Positions 17,593-26,601 of a stretch of 64,000 nucleotides of DNA are shown here, one piece after another. How positions within the stretch are numbered: the first letter of the stretch is position 1; the number at the start of each line of letters is the position of its first letter. A program made the position numbers and the translations under genes. The notes under the pieces were generated by a model. It was given only the letters and a program-made list of their open reading frames with translations. It did not search any database and was not told the DNA's origin. Source of the stretch: Clostridiales bacterium (GTDB lineage: Bacteria > Bacillota > Clostridia > Christensenellales > Borkfalkiaceae); the NCBI GenBank assembly GCA_015069465.1, contig SVIO01000001.1, positions 120,025 through 184,024 on the forward strand, given 5' to 3'.

Positions 17593-18112
17593 ATATTATT
17601 TTCTCCAAAAATATTTTGATTAGACTTATTAAAACCATAAGAACATTAAATACAAATGTGCTTCTAACTTTAAACATAAAGACATCTTCTTTTTCATAAA
17701 GCATGATACTACTTTTTAATGACAAATATGGTTTTATTTGGTTTGTGCATTGCCCTATTATATTAAATATAAAGTTATATATTAAAGCAAAGTTTATTTT
17801 TTCAGTTTCATTATCTAAAATACCTAGCGAAATGGCAGTATTAAACTTAAAAATATGATAGTCTCTTAAAGGCTTAAACTTTTTTCGTATTGAAAATATG
17901 TCTTTATAAAAAATTAGCACTGCCTTTTTGTTGTTTATATGAATAGCAATCGCTTCATCTATAAGTTCAATATACCCATAGATTATCGTTATAAAACTAA
18001 ACAATTTTATTTGATATTCTAGCATATTTATATTTTTTGAATATCTAACATTTATATTAATAAATATTGGAAATATTAAAATTGCATATATAATTACAAC
18101 AACTGCTAACAC
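17570..18112 (-). CDS. ytfI: DUF2953 membrane protein (YtfI-like)
   Basis: 180 aa, with one N-terminal hydrophobic helix (about 1-20), a soluble middle part and a C-terminal hydrophobic segment (about 152-172). Family assignment rests on this architecture and on position directly before ytfJ, as in Bacillus. Function unknown; expected in sporulating cells. The start is a GTG with no SD, 5 nt after a sigma-F-like -10 element, which suggests a leaderless sporulation transcript. Confidence 0.8.
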   Translation of the reverse strand: MLAVVVIIYAILIFPIFININVRYSKNINMLEYQIKLFSFITIIYGYIELIDEAIAIHINNKKAVLIFYKDIFSIRKKFKPLRDYHIFKFNTAISLGILDNETEKINFALIYNFIFNIIGQCTNQIKPYLSLKSSIMLYEKEDVFMFKVRSTFVFNVLMVLISLIKIFLEKIIYAIKSRT

Positions 18113-18117
18113 TATTT

Positions 18118-18146
18118 TAATATTTGCATTAAATTAAATAATATAC
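18118..18146 (-). promoter_or_regulatory. Sigma-F-like sporulation promoter of the DUF2953-ytfJ operon
   Basis: Minus strand: GTATA (18142-18146), 14 bp, GCAAATATTA (18118-18127), which fits the forespore-type pattern GYATA...GGnnAnAnTR at all but one -10 position. Only 5 nt separate it from the GTG start. Judged from the remembered consensus and from ytfJ being forespore-expressed in Bacillus. Confidence 0.45.
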
Positions 18147-18174
18147 TGATTTTGATTGCAAAAACATAAAGAAA

Positions 18175-18201
18175 AAGGCGTAGAAATAAATTCTACGCCT
18201 T
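18175..18201 (-). terminator. Terminator of the scpA-scpB operon
   Basis: Perfect 11-bp stem AAGGCGTAGAA/TTCTACGCCTT with a 5-nt loop, followed on the minus strand by TTTTTCTTT. Confidence 0.85.
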
Positions 18202-18231
18202 AAATTTATAATATATTATGTTTATTAAAAA

Positions 18232-18948
18232 CTAAAACTTTTCAACGTCTTCGCCTTGCAAAAAATCTGGAAGTTCTTCATCTTCTAAGTCTGGAAGTTC
18301 AAAATCATCTTGATTACTTTTATCAGCACTTACTTTGTTATTGCCACTTTCAGCAGTAACTGCAACTTCTTCTACATATTCATCTTTTTTATACAAATAA
18401 TCATCTTCTTTTTCAGGATGCAATAAACTAATTTTATTTATAAGTTCTTCATAATCAGGAAGTTGGTCAAGCGATTCGATTTGAAAACGTTTTAAGAACT
18501 TGTCGGTTGTGCCAAAAAGAACAGGCTTGCCAACAGCATCTTTTCTGCCAACAGGCTCAATAACACCAAGTTCTAATAATTTTTGAACGGCATACTCACT
18601 ATTTCCCCTAAGTTCTTCTAGGTCGATACGAGTTACAGGTTGCTTATATGCAATAATTGCAGCAACTTCAAGCATACTTTTAGAAAGTTCTTTTTCTTTG
18701 ATAGGATTAAGAACGGCAGAAACATATTCAGCATTTTCTGGATTAGAACAAAATTGTAGTTTTTTGTTAAAAATTAAAAGTTGAATTCCACTATTTTTTG
18801 AATATTTTTCTTTTAATATCTCGGCAATAGTTAAAACATCCTTATTGCTAATTTCAAGTTTTTCAGCAATATCAGATATGGCAACTTGCGTGCCAGAAAC
18901 AAATAAAATAGATTCAATTATATTCGTCAATCTCTCCAAGTTCTTCAT
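18232..18948 (-). CDS. scpB: Segregation and condensation protein ScpB
   Basis: Winged-helix (kite) subunit of the SMC-ScpAB condensin. 238 aa: two winged-helix domains (about 5-165) with IESILFVSGTQVAISDIAEKL, MLEVAAIIAYKQPVTRIDLEELRG and GRKDAVGKPVLFGTT, then an acidic, presumably disordered tail (LPDLEDEELPDFLQG) longer than in many homologues. The gene start overlaps scpA by 35 nt. Confidence 0.96.
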   Translation of the reverse strand: MKNLERLTNIIESILFVSGTQVAISDIAEKLEISNKDVLTIAEILKEKYSKNSGIQLLIFNKKLQFCSNPENAEYVSAVLNPIKEKELSKSMLEVAAIIAYKQPVTRIDLEELRGNSEYAVQKLLELGVIEPVGRKDAVGKPVLFGTTDKFLKRFQIESLDQLPDYEELINKISLLHPEKEDDYLYKKDEYVEEVAVTAESGNNKVSADKSNQDDFELPDLEDEELPDFLQGEDVEKF

Positions 18949-19684
18949 TTCTATCTTCCCTTAATTTTATAGTTATATCATCAAATATGCCATTTTGTTC
19001 AACAGTTACATACTGAAGTTTCAAAAGTTCAAGCATTGCCTGAAAGGTTGTTATAAGTTCGTTTTTAGTATAATATTTAGTAAAAAGTTCAAAAAAACTC
19101 ATTTCTTTCCTGTCTAAAAGCGTTGTTCTAATATGGTCAACTTTATCTTTTACAGTAAAAACTTCTTTTGGAATTTCTTTTAAGATGTTTTCTTGCCTTT
19201 TCTTATCATCAACGCGCATTAAAAGTTTAGAAAAAGCGCTTATCAAACCATCTAGATTAAAGTCATTATAAACAATTTTAACTTCACCAACCGATTTATC
19301 GGGCTCTTTATAAAAGCGCAAAACATTTTCTTGTTCTTTAAGTTTAGCGCTAACTTCTTTAAATAAGTTATACTCTTCAATTTGCCTAATAAGTCTAGTC
19401 TCAGCATCTTCCTCGCCAAACTCAAACTCTTCTTCTTTTGGAAGCATAGATTTTGATTTTATCTCAAGAAGGGTTGCTGCCATTGTTAAATATTCGCTAG
19501 CCTTATCTACGTCAAGTTCGGTTAAAGCATCGATATATGCTAAAAATTGCTCGGTAACCTGCGAAACAAAAATATCTTTTATTTCGATTTTTGCTTCTTT
19601 TATAAGATGCAAAAGCAGGTCTAACGGCCCTTCAAAATTATCAAGTTTTGTAGAATAATCAACAACCGATTCAAACTCTGCCAT
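18914..19684 (-). CDS. scpA: Segregation and condensation protein ScpA (kleisin)
   Basis: Kleisin that bridges the SMC dimer and binds ScpB. 256 aa with the canonical N-terminus LDNFEGPLDLLLHLIKEAKI, the AATLLEIKSKSMLP helix and a C-terminal winged helix (SFFELFTKYYTKNELITTF). The SD is AGGGG. It is cotranscribed with scpB and possibly with the downstream sporulation genes by read-through, though a strong terminator intervenes. Confidence 0.96.
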   Translation of the reverse strand: MAEFESVVDYSTKLDNFEGPLDLLLHLIKEAKIEIKDIFVSQVTEQFLAYIDALTELDVDKASEYLTMAATLLEIKSKSMLPKEEEFEFGEEDAETRLIRQIEEYNLFKEVSAKLKEQENVLRFYKEPDKSVGEVKIVYNDFNLDGLISAFSKLLMRVDDKKRQENILKEIPKEVFTVKDKVDHIRTTLLDRKEMSFFELFTKYYTKNELITTFQAMLELLKLQYVTVEQNGIFDDITIKLREDRNEELGEIDEYN

Positions 19685-19743
19685 TTTAGCCCCTTTTTTG
19701 CATTTTTATTATATTATATAATAAAACTAACAAAATTGCAAGA

Positions 19744-19773
19744 AAAAAATGCTTACATGCGTAAGCATTTTTT
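19744..19773 (-). terminator. Terminator of lysA
   Basis: 13-bp stem AAAAAATGCTTAC with its complement around a 4-nt loop, immediately after the lysA stop; T-rich on both strands. Confidence 0.85.
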
Positions 19774-19775
19774 AG

Positions 19776-21080
19776 TTAAACATCATTTCTTATTAAGTCC
19801 TCAAATGTTTGTGGTTTTACAATATACCTAGATTCGCCATCTTTAACCATTACAACAGGTGGAATTAAATTCCTATTATAATTGCTTGACATCGAATAGT
19901 TGTATGCACCTGTTGACAATACAGCAATTAAATCCCCTTCTTTAATTTCTGGGAGCATAACATCTTCTGCAATAATATCGCCACTTTCACAACATTTGCC
20001 TGCAATAGTATATTTATTTGACTTTTTTGCGTTCATATTAAGTGCGCTTACAACCGAATATTTCGCTTGATATAGCGCATATCTTGGGTTATCAAACATA
20101 CCACCATCAATAGCAATATAGTTTTTTATACCCTTAATCTCTTTTGTCCTTCCTGCTGTATATAATGTAACACCTGCTTCGCCAACAATTGACCTGCCAG
20201 GTTCTAAGATAAGATAAGGTTTTTTAAGCGATTTTTCAGCGACACATCTCTTTAATGCGCCAGAAATTATCTTAATATATTCAGCATACTCATTGCAAGA
20301 TTTTTTAGCATCGCCATCAGCATACCAAACGCCAAAACCACCACCAATATTTATAACATCAAAGGAATATCCATATAAGTCGCTTAATTTTTTATAAAAA
20401 TCGGTCATTTTTTCAACAGCAAGTTCAAATGACTTATATTCAAAAATTTGAGAACCTATATGACAATGCAAACCAACCAAATCAAGATTTTCTTGTTTCT
20501 TTACAAAGCATACAACTTTTTCTGCTTCTCCACTACCAATTGAATACCCAAACTTAGAATCCACCTTTGCCGTTTGAACAAAATGGTGCGTATGTGCTTC
20601 AATTCCTGGGTTAACCCTAATTAAAACCTTTTGAACTTTATTATATTTTTTGCAAATTTCATTTAACTCACTTGCTTCGGTATAAGAATCTAAAACAATA
20701 TATCCAACATTGTTTTGAACTGCATATTCTAATTCAAAACTTGACTTATTATTACCATGCAAACAAATCTTTTCCATTGGAAAACCTGCAGTTTTTGCAG
20801 TAAACATTTCGCCAGCAGAAACAGAGTCTGCACCTATACCCATTTTGTTTATAATTCTATAAATTTCTAAACAACTAAACGCTTTTGAAGCATATGCAAT
20901 CATGCCATCGCCATATTCTTTTTTTAGCGTGTCTGCATAGATTTTACACATGTCTTCAATATACGCTTGGTCCATAACATAAAGTGGCGTGCCATATTGC
21001 TCTTTTAAGGCTTTAGCATCAACTCCACCTATTTCTAAATGACCTAAATTATTGATTTTTAGCGTTTGTCTTTCGTTCAT
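19776..21080 (-). CDS. lysA: Diaminopimelate decarboxylase
   Basis: PLP enzyme converting meso-diaminopimelate to L-lysine. 434 aa with an alanine-racemase-like barrel: Schiff-base Lys in MIAYASKAFSC, HCHIGSQIF, the phosphate-binding INIGGGFG, EPGRSIVGEAG and the C-terminal CESGDII Cys-Glu motif that completes the active site across the dimer. It has its own promoter and terminator, so it is monocistronic. No lysine riboswitch is visible in the short leader. Confidence 0.96.
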   Translation of the reverse strand: MNERQTLKINNLGHLEIGGVDAKALKEQYGTPLYVMDQAYIEDMCKIYADTLKKEYGDGMIAYASKAFSCLEIYRIINKMGIGADSVSAGEMFTAKTAGFPMEKICLHGNNKSSFELEYAVQNNVGYIVLDSYTEASELNEICKKYNKVQKVLIRVNPGIEAHTHHFVQTAKVDSKFGYSIGSGEAEKVVCFVKKQENLDLVGLHCHIGSQIFEYKSFELAVEKMTDFYKKLSDLYGYSFDVINIGGGFGVWYADGDAKKSCNEYAEYIKIISGALKRCVAEKSLKKPYLILEPGRSIVGEAGVTLYTAGRTKEIKGIKNYIAIDGGMFDNPRYALYQAKYSVVSALNMNAKKSNKYTIAGKCCESGDIIAEDVMLPEIKEGDLIAVLSTGAYNYSMSSNYNRNLIPPVVMVKDGESRYIVKPQTFEDLIRNDV

Positions 21081-21110
21081 AATGCACCTAATATTATCAT
21101 TTTTTTCTTT

Positions 21111-21140
21111 ATTTTAACAAAAATTATACACAAATGTCAA
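21111..21140 (-). promoter_or_regulatory. Promoter of lysA
   Basis: Minus strand: TTGACA (21135-21140), 18-bp spacer, TAAAAT (21111-21116). The leader to the ATG is about 25 nt, too short for an L-box riboswitch. Confidence 0.6.
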
Positions 21141-21214
21141 TTATAATACTCTAATAAAATTTTATCTATATATTAAGCACAATTTATATTACATATATTT
21201 AAACACAATTTTTA

Positions 21215-22390
21215 CTAAATACACCAATTATTCACAATGTCTTTTACAATGTCAAAATAAGTTTTTTGCATAATTGATTCATTGGCAAGAACGTTTACTG
21301 AGCCAATTTCTATACCGTTTTCAAATGCTCTTAACACGCCCACTTTTTTACCCTTGACAACAGGAGCACATACTTTTTTTATAGGTTCAAAGTTTATTTC
21401 TATACTTTTTTTAGCGTTTTTCTTGCAAAATATATACAAAGGCGATTCTGCAACAACACTTAATGTTCGTTTTTTTCCACCTTGAACCTTTACGGTTAAA
21501 TCAAGTGGTTTATCGCTTTCAATTATAGTTTTATTACAAAAATTATCAAAACCATAGTTAAACATACTAGAAACATCACCAAACCTTTCCTTACTATTTG
21601 ATGCACAAATAACAACGCCAACAAGTCTCATATCATTTCTTTTAGCCGAAGCCGTTAAACAATGTCCTGCTTCATTAGTATATCCGGTTTTTCCACTATC
21701 ACAACCTTTATAAAACCTTATAAGTTTATTAGTATTTGCAATTTCTGTCTTTCTATCGTTTGGGTGTGTTACAACATCTGTCCAAATCTTTGAAAATTTA
21801 TAATAGTCTTCATAATCTAATAGTTTTGAAAACATTGTGGCAACATCTTTTGCACAAGAATATTGACCTGCTTGTGGAAGCCCCGTACAATTAACAAAAA
21901 CTGTATTAGTCATGCCAAGTTCACTTGCTTTTTCGTTCATTTTGTCAACAAAATTTGCTTGACTTCCTGCAATTCTTTCAGCCATTGCAACACATGCATC
22001 GTTTGCAGATGCAACAACTATGCTTTTTATAAGTTCACCAACAATATATTCGCCATCTTTTTCTAAGAAAACTTGAGAGCCACCCATACCAGCTGAATTT
22101 TCGCTAATTACCACCTTTTCATCATAACTAAGATTACCCTTTTCTATTTCATCAAAGCATAAAAGTAACGTCATAACCTTGCACATGCTTGCAATAGGCA
22201 ATCGTTCCAATTCGTTTTTTTCATATATAACAGTTTTAGTCTTATAATCCATTAAATAAGCAGACTTACTTTTAACCGATAATGTGACTTCAGTGTCAGC
22301 CAGTGCATTATAACTATAAAGACCATTAAAGTAGCCGACTGATAAAATAAAAGCTAATAAAATAAATATTACAGAATATAATTTCTTCAT
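21215..22390 (-). CDS. dacF: D-alanyl-D-alanine carboxypeptidase, sporulation DacF-like
   Basis: Peptidase S11 PBP, 391 aa, with an N-terminal signal or anchor (residues 4-25), STxK-equivalent box in ASMCKVMTLLL (SMCK), SAN-type box ASANDACVAMAE replacing SGN, and KTG in SGKTGYTNEAGH. A C-terminal PBP5-type beta domain ends in an amphipathic helix. It lies directly downstream of spoIVB, where spo0A is usual in Firmicutes. The SD is AAAGGAGGG. A 17-bp palindrome followed by a sigma-F-like GCATA box (22437-22441) sits upstream. Confidence 0.9.
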   Translation of the reverse strand: MKKLYSVIFILLAFILSVGYFNGLYSYNALADTEVTLSVKSKSAYLMDYKTKTVIYEKNELERLPIASMCKVMTLLLCFDEIEKGNLSYDEKVVISENSAGMGGSQVFLEKDGEYIVGELIKSIVVASANDACVAMAERIAGSQANFVDKMNEKASELGMTNTVFVNCTGLPQAGQYSCAKDVATMFSKLLDYEDYYKFSKIWTDVVTHPNDRKTEIANTNKLIRFYKGCDSGKTGYTNEAGHCLTASAKRNDMRLVGVVICASNSKERFGDVSSMFNYGFDNFCNKTIIESDKPLDLTVKVQGGKKRTLSVVAESPLYIFCKKNAKKSIEINFEPIKKVCAPVVKGKKVGVLRAFENGIEIGSVNVLANESIMQKTYFDIVKDIVNNWCI

Positions 22391-22441
22391 AAAATCCCTC
22401 CTTTTACGAAAATATTTTCTGTAATATTTTACAATTTATGC

Positions 22442-22458
22442 ATTATGTCTAACATAAT
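22442..22458. repeat. 17-bp palindrome, copy 1 (upstream of dacF)
   Basis: ATTATGT-CTA-ACATAAT, a perfect 7+3+7 inverted repeat, identical to 60171-60187 and two bases different from 40060-40076. It lies 52-68 bp upstream of the dacF start and abuts GCATA, a possible forespore -35, so an operator is likely. Confidence 0.6.
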
Positions 22459-22482
22459 CATATATTAAATTATTAGTATATA

Positions 22483-23457
22483 TCAATTATTTATCATGTT
22501 TTCTATTTTTATACCGAAACCACGAGTTGGGTCATTGATAAAAACGTGTGTTATAGCCCCAACAAGCTTGTTGTTTTGAACAATCGGGCTTCCACTCATA
22601 CCCTGAACTATACCACCTGTTTTTGAAATTAAATCTTCATCATTTATTTTAACAACAAGATTTTTATTTCCATAGTCATCAACCTTTACTATTGATATTT
22701 CATATCTTTTAGGAACACTCCCATCTATTGTCGAATATATATACGCTTCACCAATTTTTGCTGTACCCAACTCAACCCTAGTTAAATTTGATGTATCAAA
22801 ATTATCAGTTAGGTTGCCATAAACACCCGATTCTAAATTTTTCTCTATATTTGCAATGGCATTGCTTCTTAAAAAAGCGCCCTTTAATTCACCTGCACGC
22901 CCTCTTAATCCTTTTATATAACCAGAAATACTACAATTATATAATTTACCACCACTTATTTCAAGAACGCTTCCGTTGTCATCGATTACAGGGTGACCAA
23001 GTGATGCAAATTTATTGCCTTTTATATAAGTAATTGTGCCTATTCCACTAACACTATCTCGAATATAAACACCCAACTTATAGTTTCCGTTTATATCCTT
23101 TACAGCCTTTATTTGCTTAATAATGATTTGACCAGCGTGATTATACTCTATTATCGCATTTTCGTTATTTTTCAAAGCATTTTGTATATCTAATGCACTA
23201 TTTATTTCATAATTATTTATTTTATATATAACATCTCCTTCAGTTACACCTATTGCTTTTAGTGGCGAAACAAGTCCATTTTCGCAAACAATATCACAAA
23301 CACCAATAACTTCTGCCCCACGAGTTGACAGCCTAAAGCCAGCTGGCATTCCACCTAAATATATCTCTTCATTAGCATAAACATTTTTATAACTACCAAA
23401 AGAAAAACATATTAAAATAGCAAGAATTATGCTTAAAAACTTAAATTTACCCCTCAT
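22483..23457 (-). CDS. spoIVB: SpoIVB peptidase (S55)
   Basis: Forespore-secreted serine protease that signals across to the mother cell and triggers processing of pro-sigma-K. 324 aa from the ATG at 23457: a membrane or signal helix (about 5-27), a PDZ domain (SPLKAIGVTEGDVIYKI) and the S55 domain with the catalytic His in SLGHPV and Ser in GMSGSP. An upstream in-frame ATG at 23505 precedes a sigma-G-type promoter and has no SD, so 23457 (SD GGTGGGG) is preferred. It follows recN across a terminator and precedes dacF. Confidence 0.95.
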   Translation of the reverse strand: MRGKFKFLSIILAILICFSFGSYKNVYANEEIYLGGMPAGFRLSTRGAEVIGVCDIVCENGLVSPLKAIGVTEGDVIYKINNYEINSALDIQNALKNNENAIIEYNHAGQIIIKQIKAVKDINGNYKLGVYIRDSVSGIGTITYIKGNKFASLGHPVIDDNGSVLEISGGKLYNCSISGYIKGLRGRAGELKGAFLRSNAIANIEKNLESGVYGNLTDNFDTSNLTRVELGTAKIGEAYIYSTIDGSVPKRYEISIVKVDDYGNKNLVVKINDEDLISKTGGIVQGMSGSPIVQNNKLVGAITHVFINDPTRGFGIKIENMINN

Positions 23458-23474
23458 ATTTACCCCACCAGATA

Positions 23475-23503
23475 TATGATGTGTAAATTTTTTATTGTTA
23501 TTC
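23475..23503 (-). promoter_or_regulatory. Sigma-G-type promoter of spoIVB
   Basis: Minus strand: GAATA (23499-23503), 17 bp, CATCATA (23475-23481), a good fit to the late-forespore pattern GMATR...CATnnTA. spoIVB is a sigma-G gene in B. subtilis. Start expected near 23468. Confidence 0.65.
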
Positions 23504-23528
23504 ATGGCATTATTTAATTTTAAAATAA

Positions 23529-23555
23529 AAAACGCTCTTATTCTAAGAGCGTTTT
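23529..23555 (-). terminator. Terminator of recN
   Basis: 12-bp stem AAAACGCTCTTA with its complement around a TTC loop, between recN and spoIVB; it separates the vegetative and sporulation units. Confidence 0.85.
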
Positions 23556-23562
23556 AATTTAA

Positions 23563-25272
23563 TTAGTTTACAACTAACGATTTTTTATATTGCATTGCAC
23601 CATCTATTAAATCTTTTGCATGTTCATTGGCAGTCTTACTTTCCTTATCACCACCAACCAATCTTATGATTTCATAAATCTTTTCTTCATTAGTAAGAGA
23701 TTTTACCGTAGTCGTGGTCTTATCTGCGCCTTCATTTTTTTCAATAAGCAAGTTATTATCAGCCATAGCCGAAACTTGTGGCAAATGTGAAATCGCAATT
23801 ATTTGCGTATCTAAAGATATTTTAGCGAGTTTTTCAGCCACTACCTTTGCAACGTTGCCACTTATACCAGCATCAATTTCATCAAAAATAAAGGTTGAAA
23901 CATCGCTAAACCTTGCAGTTTGCGCTTTTATTGAAAGCATAAACCTACTCATTTCACCACCACTTATTACCATTGATAAATTTTTAAGTGGCTCGCCTAA
24001 GTTGGCTGAGAACATAAACTCAACAGAATCAAAGCCGTTTGGGCTATTGAACGTGCATTCTTCAAATGTTGGCGTACTAGCAAAACTAATCTTAAACTGG
24101 GCATTTTTCATACCAAGCGATTGAAGTTCACCTAAAATATTGCTTTCAAAAACTTGTGCATAATGCCTTCTTTTACTATTTAATTCAGTATATAAATTAA
24201 AGATATTGCTTGAAACTTGCATTTTTTCTTTTTCCAAGCATTCAATTTGCTCTGCAAAATTTTCAAGTTTTTCTTTTTCTAAAGTGGCATTATTCATAAA
24301 CTCTTTAATTTCACCAATACTACCACCATATTTGCTTTTTAACGCCTTAATTAAATCTAACCTACTATCAATTTCATAAGGATTATACTCACAAACATCA
24401 AAACTATCAAGTAAATTGTTTGCAGTATTAGAGATGTCACTAAGGTCAGCAAAAACCCCTTCTAACCTATCATAAAGTTTAGAATAGTTTTCATCATAAT
24501 CACTAATAGTAGAAAGCATTTTTGATGCACCACTTAAAATGTCTTCTACTCCACCTTCATCGCTTATGCTCTGATTAACCAGATTAAGTGCATTAAAAAT
24601 CCGTTCTTGGTTGTTTAGTTTTTCTTTAATAATTAAAAGTTTTTCATCTTCGCCATCTTCTAGGCTGGCTTTTGCAATTTCATCGATTTGATAGTTAAGA
24701 ATATCAAGCCTAATTAATCTTTGACTTTCATCACCACCAAAAGATTGTAAGTTTTTATTTATTTCTTTTAATTTATTATACTCTTTTGATAAAACTTGCT
24801 TAATATCTAAAATTTCTTGTCCACCATAATTATCCAAAAGAGCAAGTTGGTTCGCTTCTTTAAGCAAGTTAAAATGTTCGCTCTGTCCATGAACATCAAC
24901 GAGAATTGAAGTAAATTTTCTAAGCATGCTTGCAGTTACTGTGTCGCCGTTTATTTTAATCGAACTCTTTCCTTCAATATTAAATTTTCTAGAAATCAAC
25001 AATATGTCGTCTTGTTCAATTTCAAGTTCGTTAAAAACATCTTTTATCGCATCATTATTTTGAACATCGAACTCAGCAATAACCGAGCACTCTTTTTGCC
25101 CACTTCTAATTAACGACTTATCTGCTTTTGCGCCAAGCACAAAATTGAGCGACTCTATGATAACTGATTTTCCAGCACCCGTTTCACCCGACAAGACATT
25201 AAGTCCATTAGAAAAGCATATTTCAGCGCTATCAATCAGCGCTATGTTTTTAATAATGAGTTTTTGAAGCAT
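23563..25272 (-). CDS. recN: DNA repair protein RecN
   Basis: SMC-like ATPase that acts early at double-strand breaks. 569 aa: N-terminal Walker A GETGAGKSVIIESLNF, a central coiled coil (about 155-360), ABC signature VISGGEMSRFMLSIK and Walker B TFIFDEIDAGISG. It sits in the common Firmicute string nadK-argR-recN-spoIVB; its start lies directly against the argR stop. Confidence 0.97.
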   Translation of the reverse strand: MLQKLIIKNIALIDSAEICFSNGLNVLSGETGAGKSVIIESLNFVLGAKADKSLIRSGQKECSVIAEFDVQNNDAIKDVFNELEIEQDDILLISRKFNIEGKSSIKINGDTVTASMLRKFTSILVDVHGQSEHFNLLKEANQLALLDNYGGQEILDIKQVLSKEYNKLKEINKNLQSFGGDESQRLIRLDILNYQIDEIAKASLEDGEDEKLLIIKEKLNNQERIFNALNLVNQSISDEGGVEDILSGASKMLSTISDYDENYSKLYDRLEGVFADLSDISNTANNLLDSFDVCEYNPYEIDSRLDLIKALKSKYGGSIGEIKEFMNNATLEKEKLENFAEQIECLEKEKMQVSSNIFNLYTELNSKRRHYAQVFESNILGELQSLGMKNAQFKISFASTPTFEECTFNSPNGFDSVEFMFSANLGEPLKNLSMVISGGEMSRFMLSIKAQTARFSDVSTFIFDEIDAGISGNVAKVVAEKLAKISLDTQIIAISHLPQVSAMADNNLLIEKNEGADKTTTTVKSLTNEEKIYEIIRLVGGDKESKTANEHAKDLIDGAMQYKKSLVVN

Positions 25273-25273
25273 A

Positions 25274-25705
25274 TTATAATTTTTCTAATCCTTTAACAAC
25301 CATCTCTGCATCGGCAGAAGTTTTTGTTATAATAAGCAAAGTATCGTCACCTGCAACCGTGCCTAAAATTTGTGGAAATTTAAGTTCATCTATAGCCATG
25401 CCTGCAGCACTAGCGTTTCCACTTATTGTTTTTAGAACGATTAAATTATTTGCACTTTCAATAGAAATTGTTATTTGCTTGAACAAGTTAACAAGTTTAG
25501 AAGAAAGTTTTTGACTAAAATCTTCTATAACAGCATATTTTTGTTCAACTTTAATCAAATTTAACTCTTTAATATCTCTTGAAATAGTTGCTTGAGAAAC
25601 ATTAAAACCTTTCTCCACTAGTTTTGCAGTTAATTCTTCTTGAGTTGAAATATTAAATGTATTTATAATATCAATTATTGCTTGACGCCTTGAATTTTTA
25701 ATCAT
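25274..25705 (-). CDS. argR: Arginine repressor ArgR/AhrC
   Basis: Hexameric arginine-responsive regulator. 143 aa: N-terminal winged helix (SRRQAIIDIINTFNISTQEE, VSQATISRDIKELNLIKV) and a C-terminal hexamerisation domain with the arginine-binding segment ILGTVAGDDTLLIIT. It overlaps nadK by 8 nt. No arginine genes lie in the window. Confidence 0.96.
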   Translation of the reverse strand: MIKNSRRQAIIDIINTFNISTQEELTAKLVEKGFNVSQATISRDIKELNLIKVEQKYAVIEDFSQKLSSKLVNLFKQITISIESANNLIVLKTISGNASAAGMAIDELKFPQILGTVAGDDTLLIITKTSADAEMVVKGLEKL

Positions 25706-26525
25706 TATCTATCGTACCTGCTGACCTATTTAATTTATAACATAATTTTTTAAAGAAATTGTAGTCTTTTTTACGCAAGAAAAGAAGTTTTTTATCCACT
25801 TTTGATACTTTAATGCAATCGTTTTGCTTTAAATCTTCAACAAGTCTACCATCGACAAAAACAGCAACTTGAGCCTTACCAGAAACCCTTATGCAACAAA
25901 CGGAATCATCAGAATAAACTATAGGTCTTTGGTTAAAAGCATGGGCAGCAATAGGCGTCATCGTAAACACGTCTGCATGAGGCGAAAGAATTGGCGCACC
26001 TAAAGAAAACGAGTATGCTGTTGAGCCTGTTGGCGAACTTATAATCGTTCCATCGCCACTATATTTAGAAACAAACGAATCGTCGATTTCTATTTGAATT
26101 TCAGCGACAGTATTACCAACCGACCTATCATATGTACGCTGAATATAAACTTCGTTAAGTGCATAAAAAACTTCATCATTATAAGAAACTGAAAGCATTG
26201 TTCTATAATCTTTCATAAGGTCGCCATTTTTTAAGCCAATAATTGCAGTTTCAACATCATTTTTTTCAAACTCGCACAAAAATCCAAGATTTCCAGCATT
26301 GATTCCTATAATTGGAATAGAGTTTTTGTTTGCAAACTCAGCCAAACACAATATTGTTCCATCTCCACCGATTGCAAAAAGCGCATCGGCTGAAATAGAA
26401 TTTTTAAGCATATTATCTTCAAGAATCATATATTCAATGCCATGTTTTACAAGTCCTTCAATAAGTTTAGTCTTGCAAACACCACCAGCATCTTTTTTTT
26501 TGTTGTAATATACTAAAACTTTCAT
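25698..26525 (-). CDS. nadK: NAD kinase
   Basis: Phosphorylates NAD to NADP. 275 aa with the GGDGT motif (AIGGDGTILC), the substrate-binding NAGNLGFL, and the STGSTAYSFSLGAP segment near residue 165. SD AAAGGTGGG. First gene of the unit running through argR and recN. Confidence 0.96.
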   Translation of the reverse strand: MKVLVYYNKKKDAGGVCKTKLIEGLVKHGIEYMILEDNMLKNSISADALFAIGGDGTILCLAEFANKNSIPIIGINAGNLGFLCEFEKNDVETAIIGLKNGDLMKDYRTMLSVSYNDEVFYALNEVYIQRTYDRSVGNTVAEIQIEIDDSFVSKYSGDGTIISSPTGSTAYSFSLGAPILSPHADVFTMTPIAAHAFNQRPIVYSDDSVCCIRVSGKAQVAVFVDGRLVEDLKQNDCIKVSKVDKKLLFLRKKDYNFFKKLCYKLNRSAGTIDND

Positions 26526-26601
26526 ATTTTTCCCACCTTTCTTGGTAAAATTTTATATTAAAATTAAATTTTATTATTTTTAACTTGATTATTTAAGATT
26601 A

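Noticed and set aside
21081..21214. Lysine riboswitch before lysA
   Set aside because: Leader of about 25 nt and no L-box helices.
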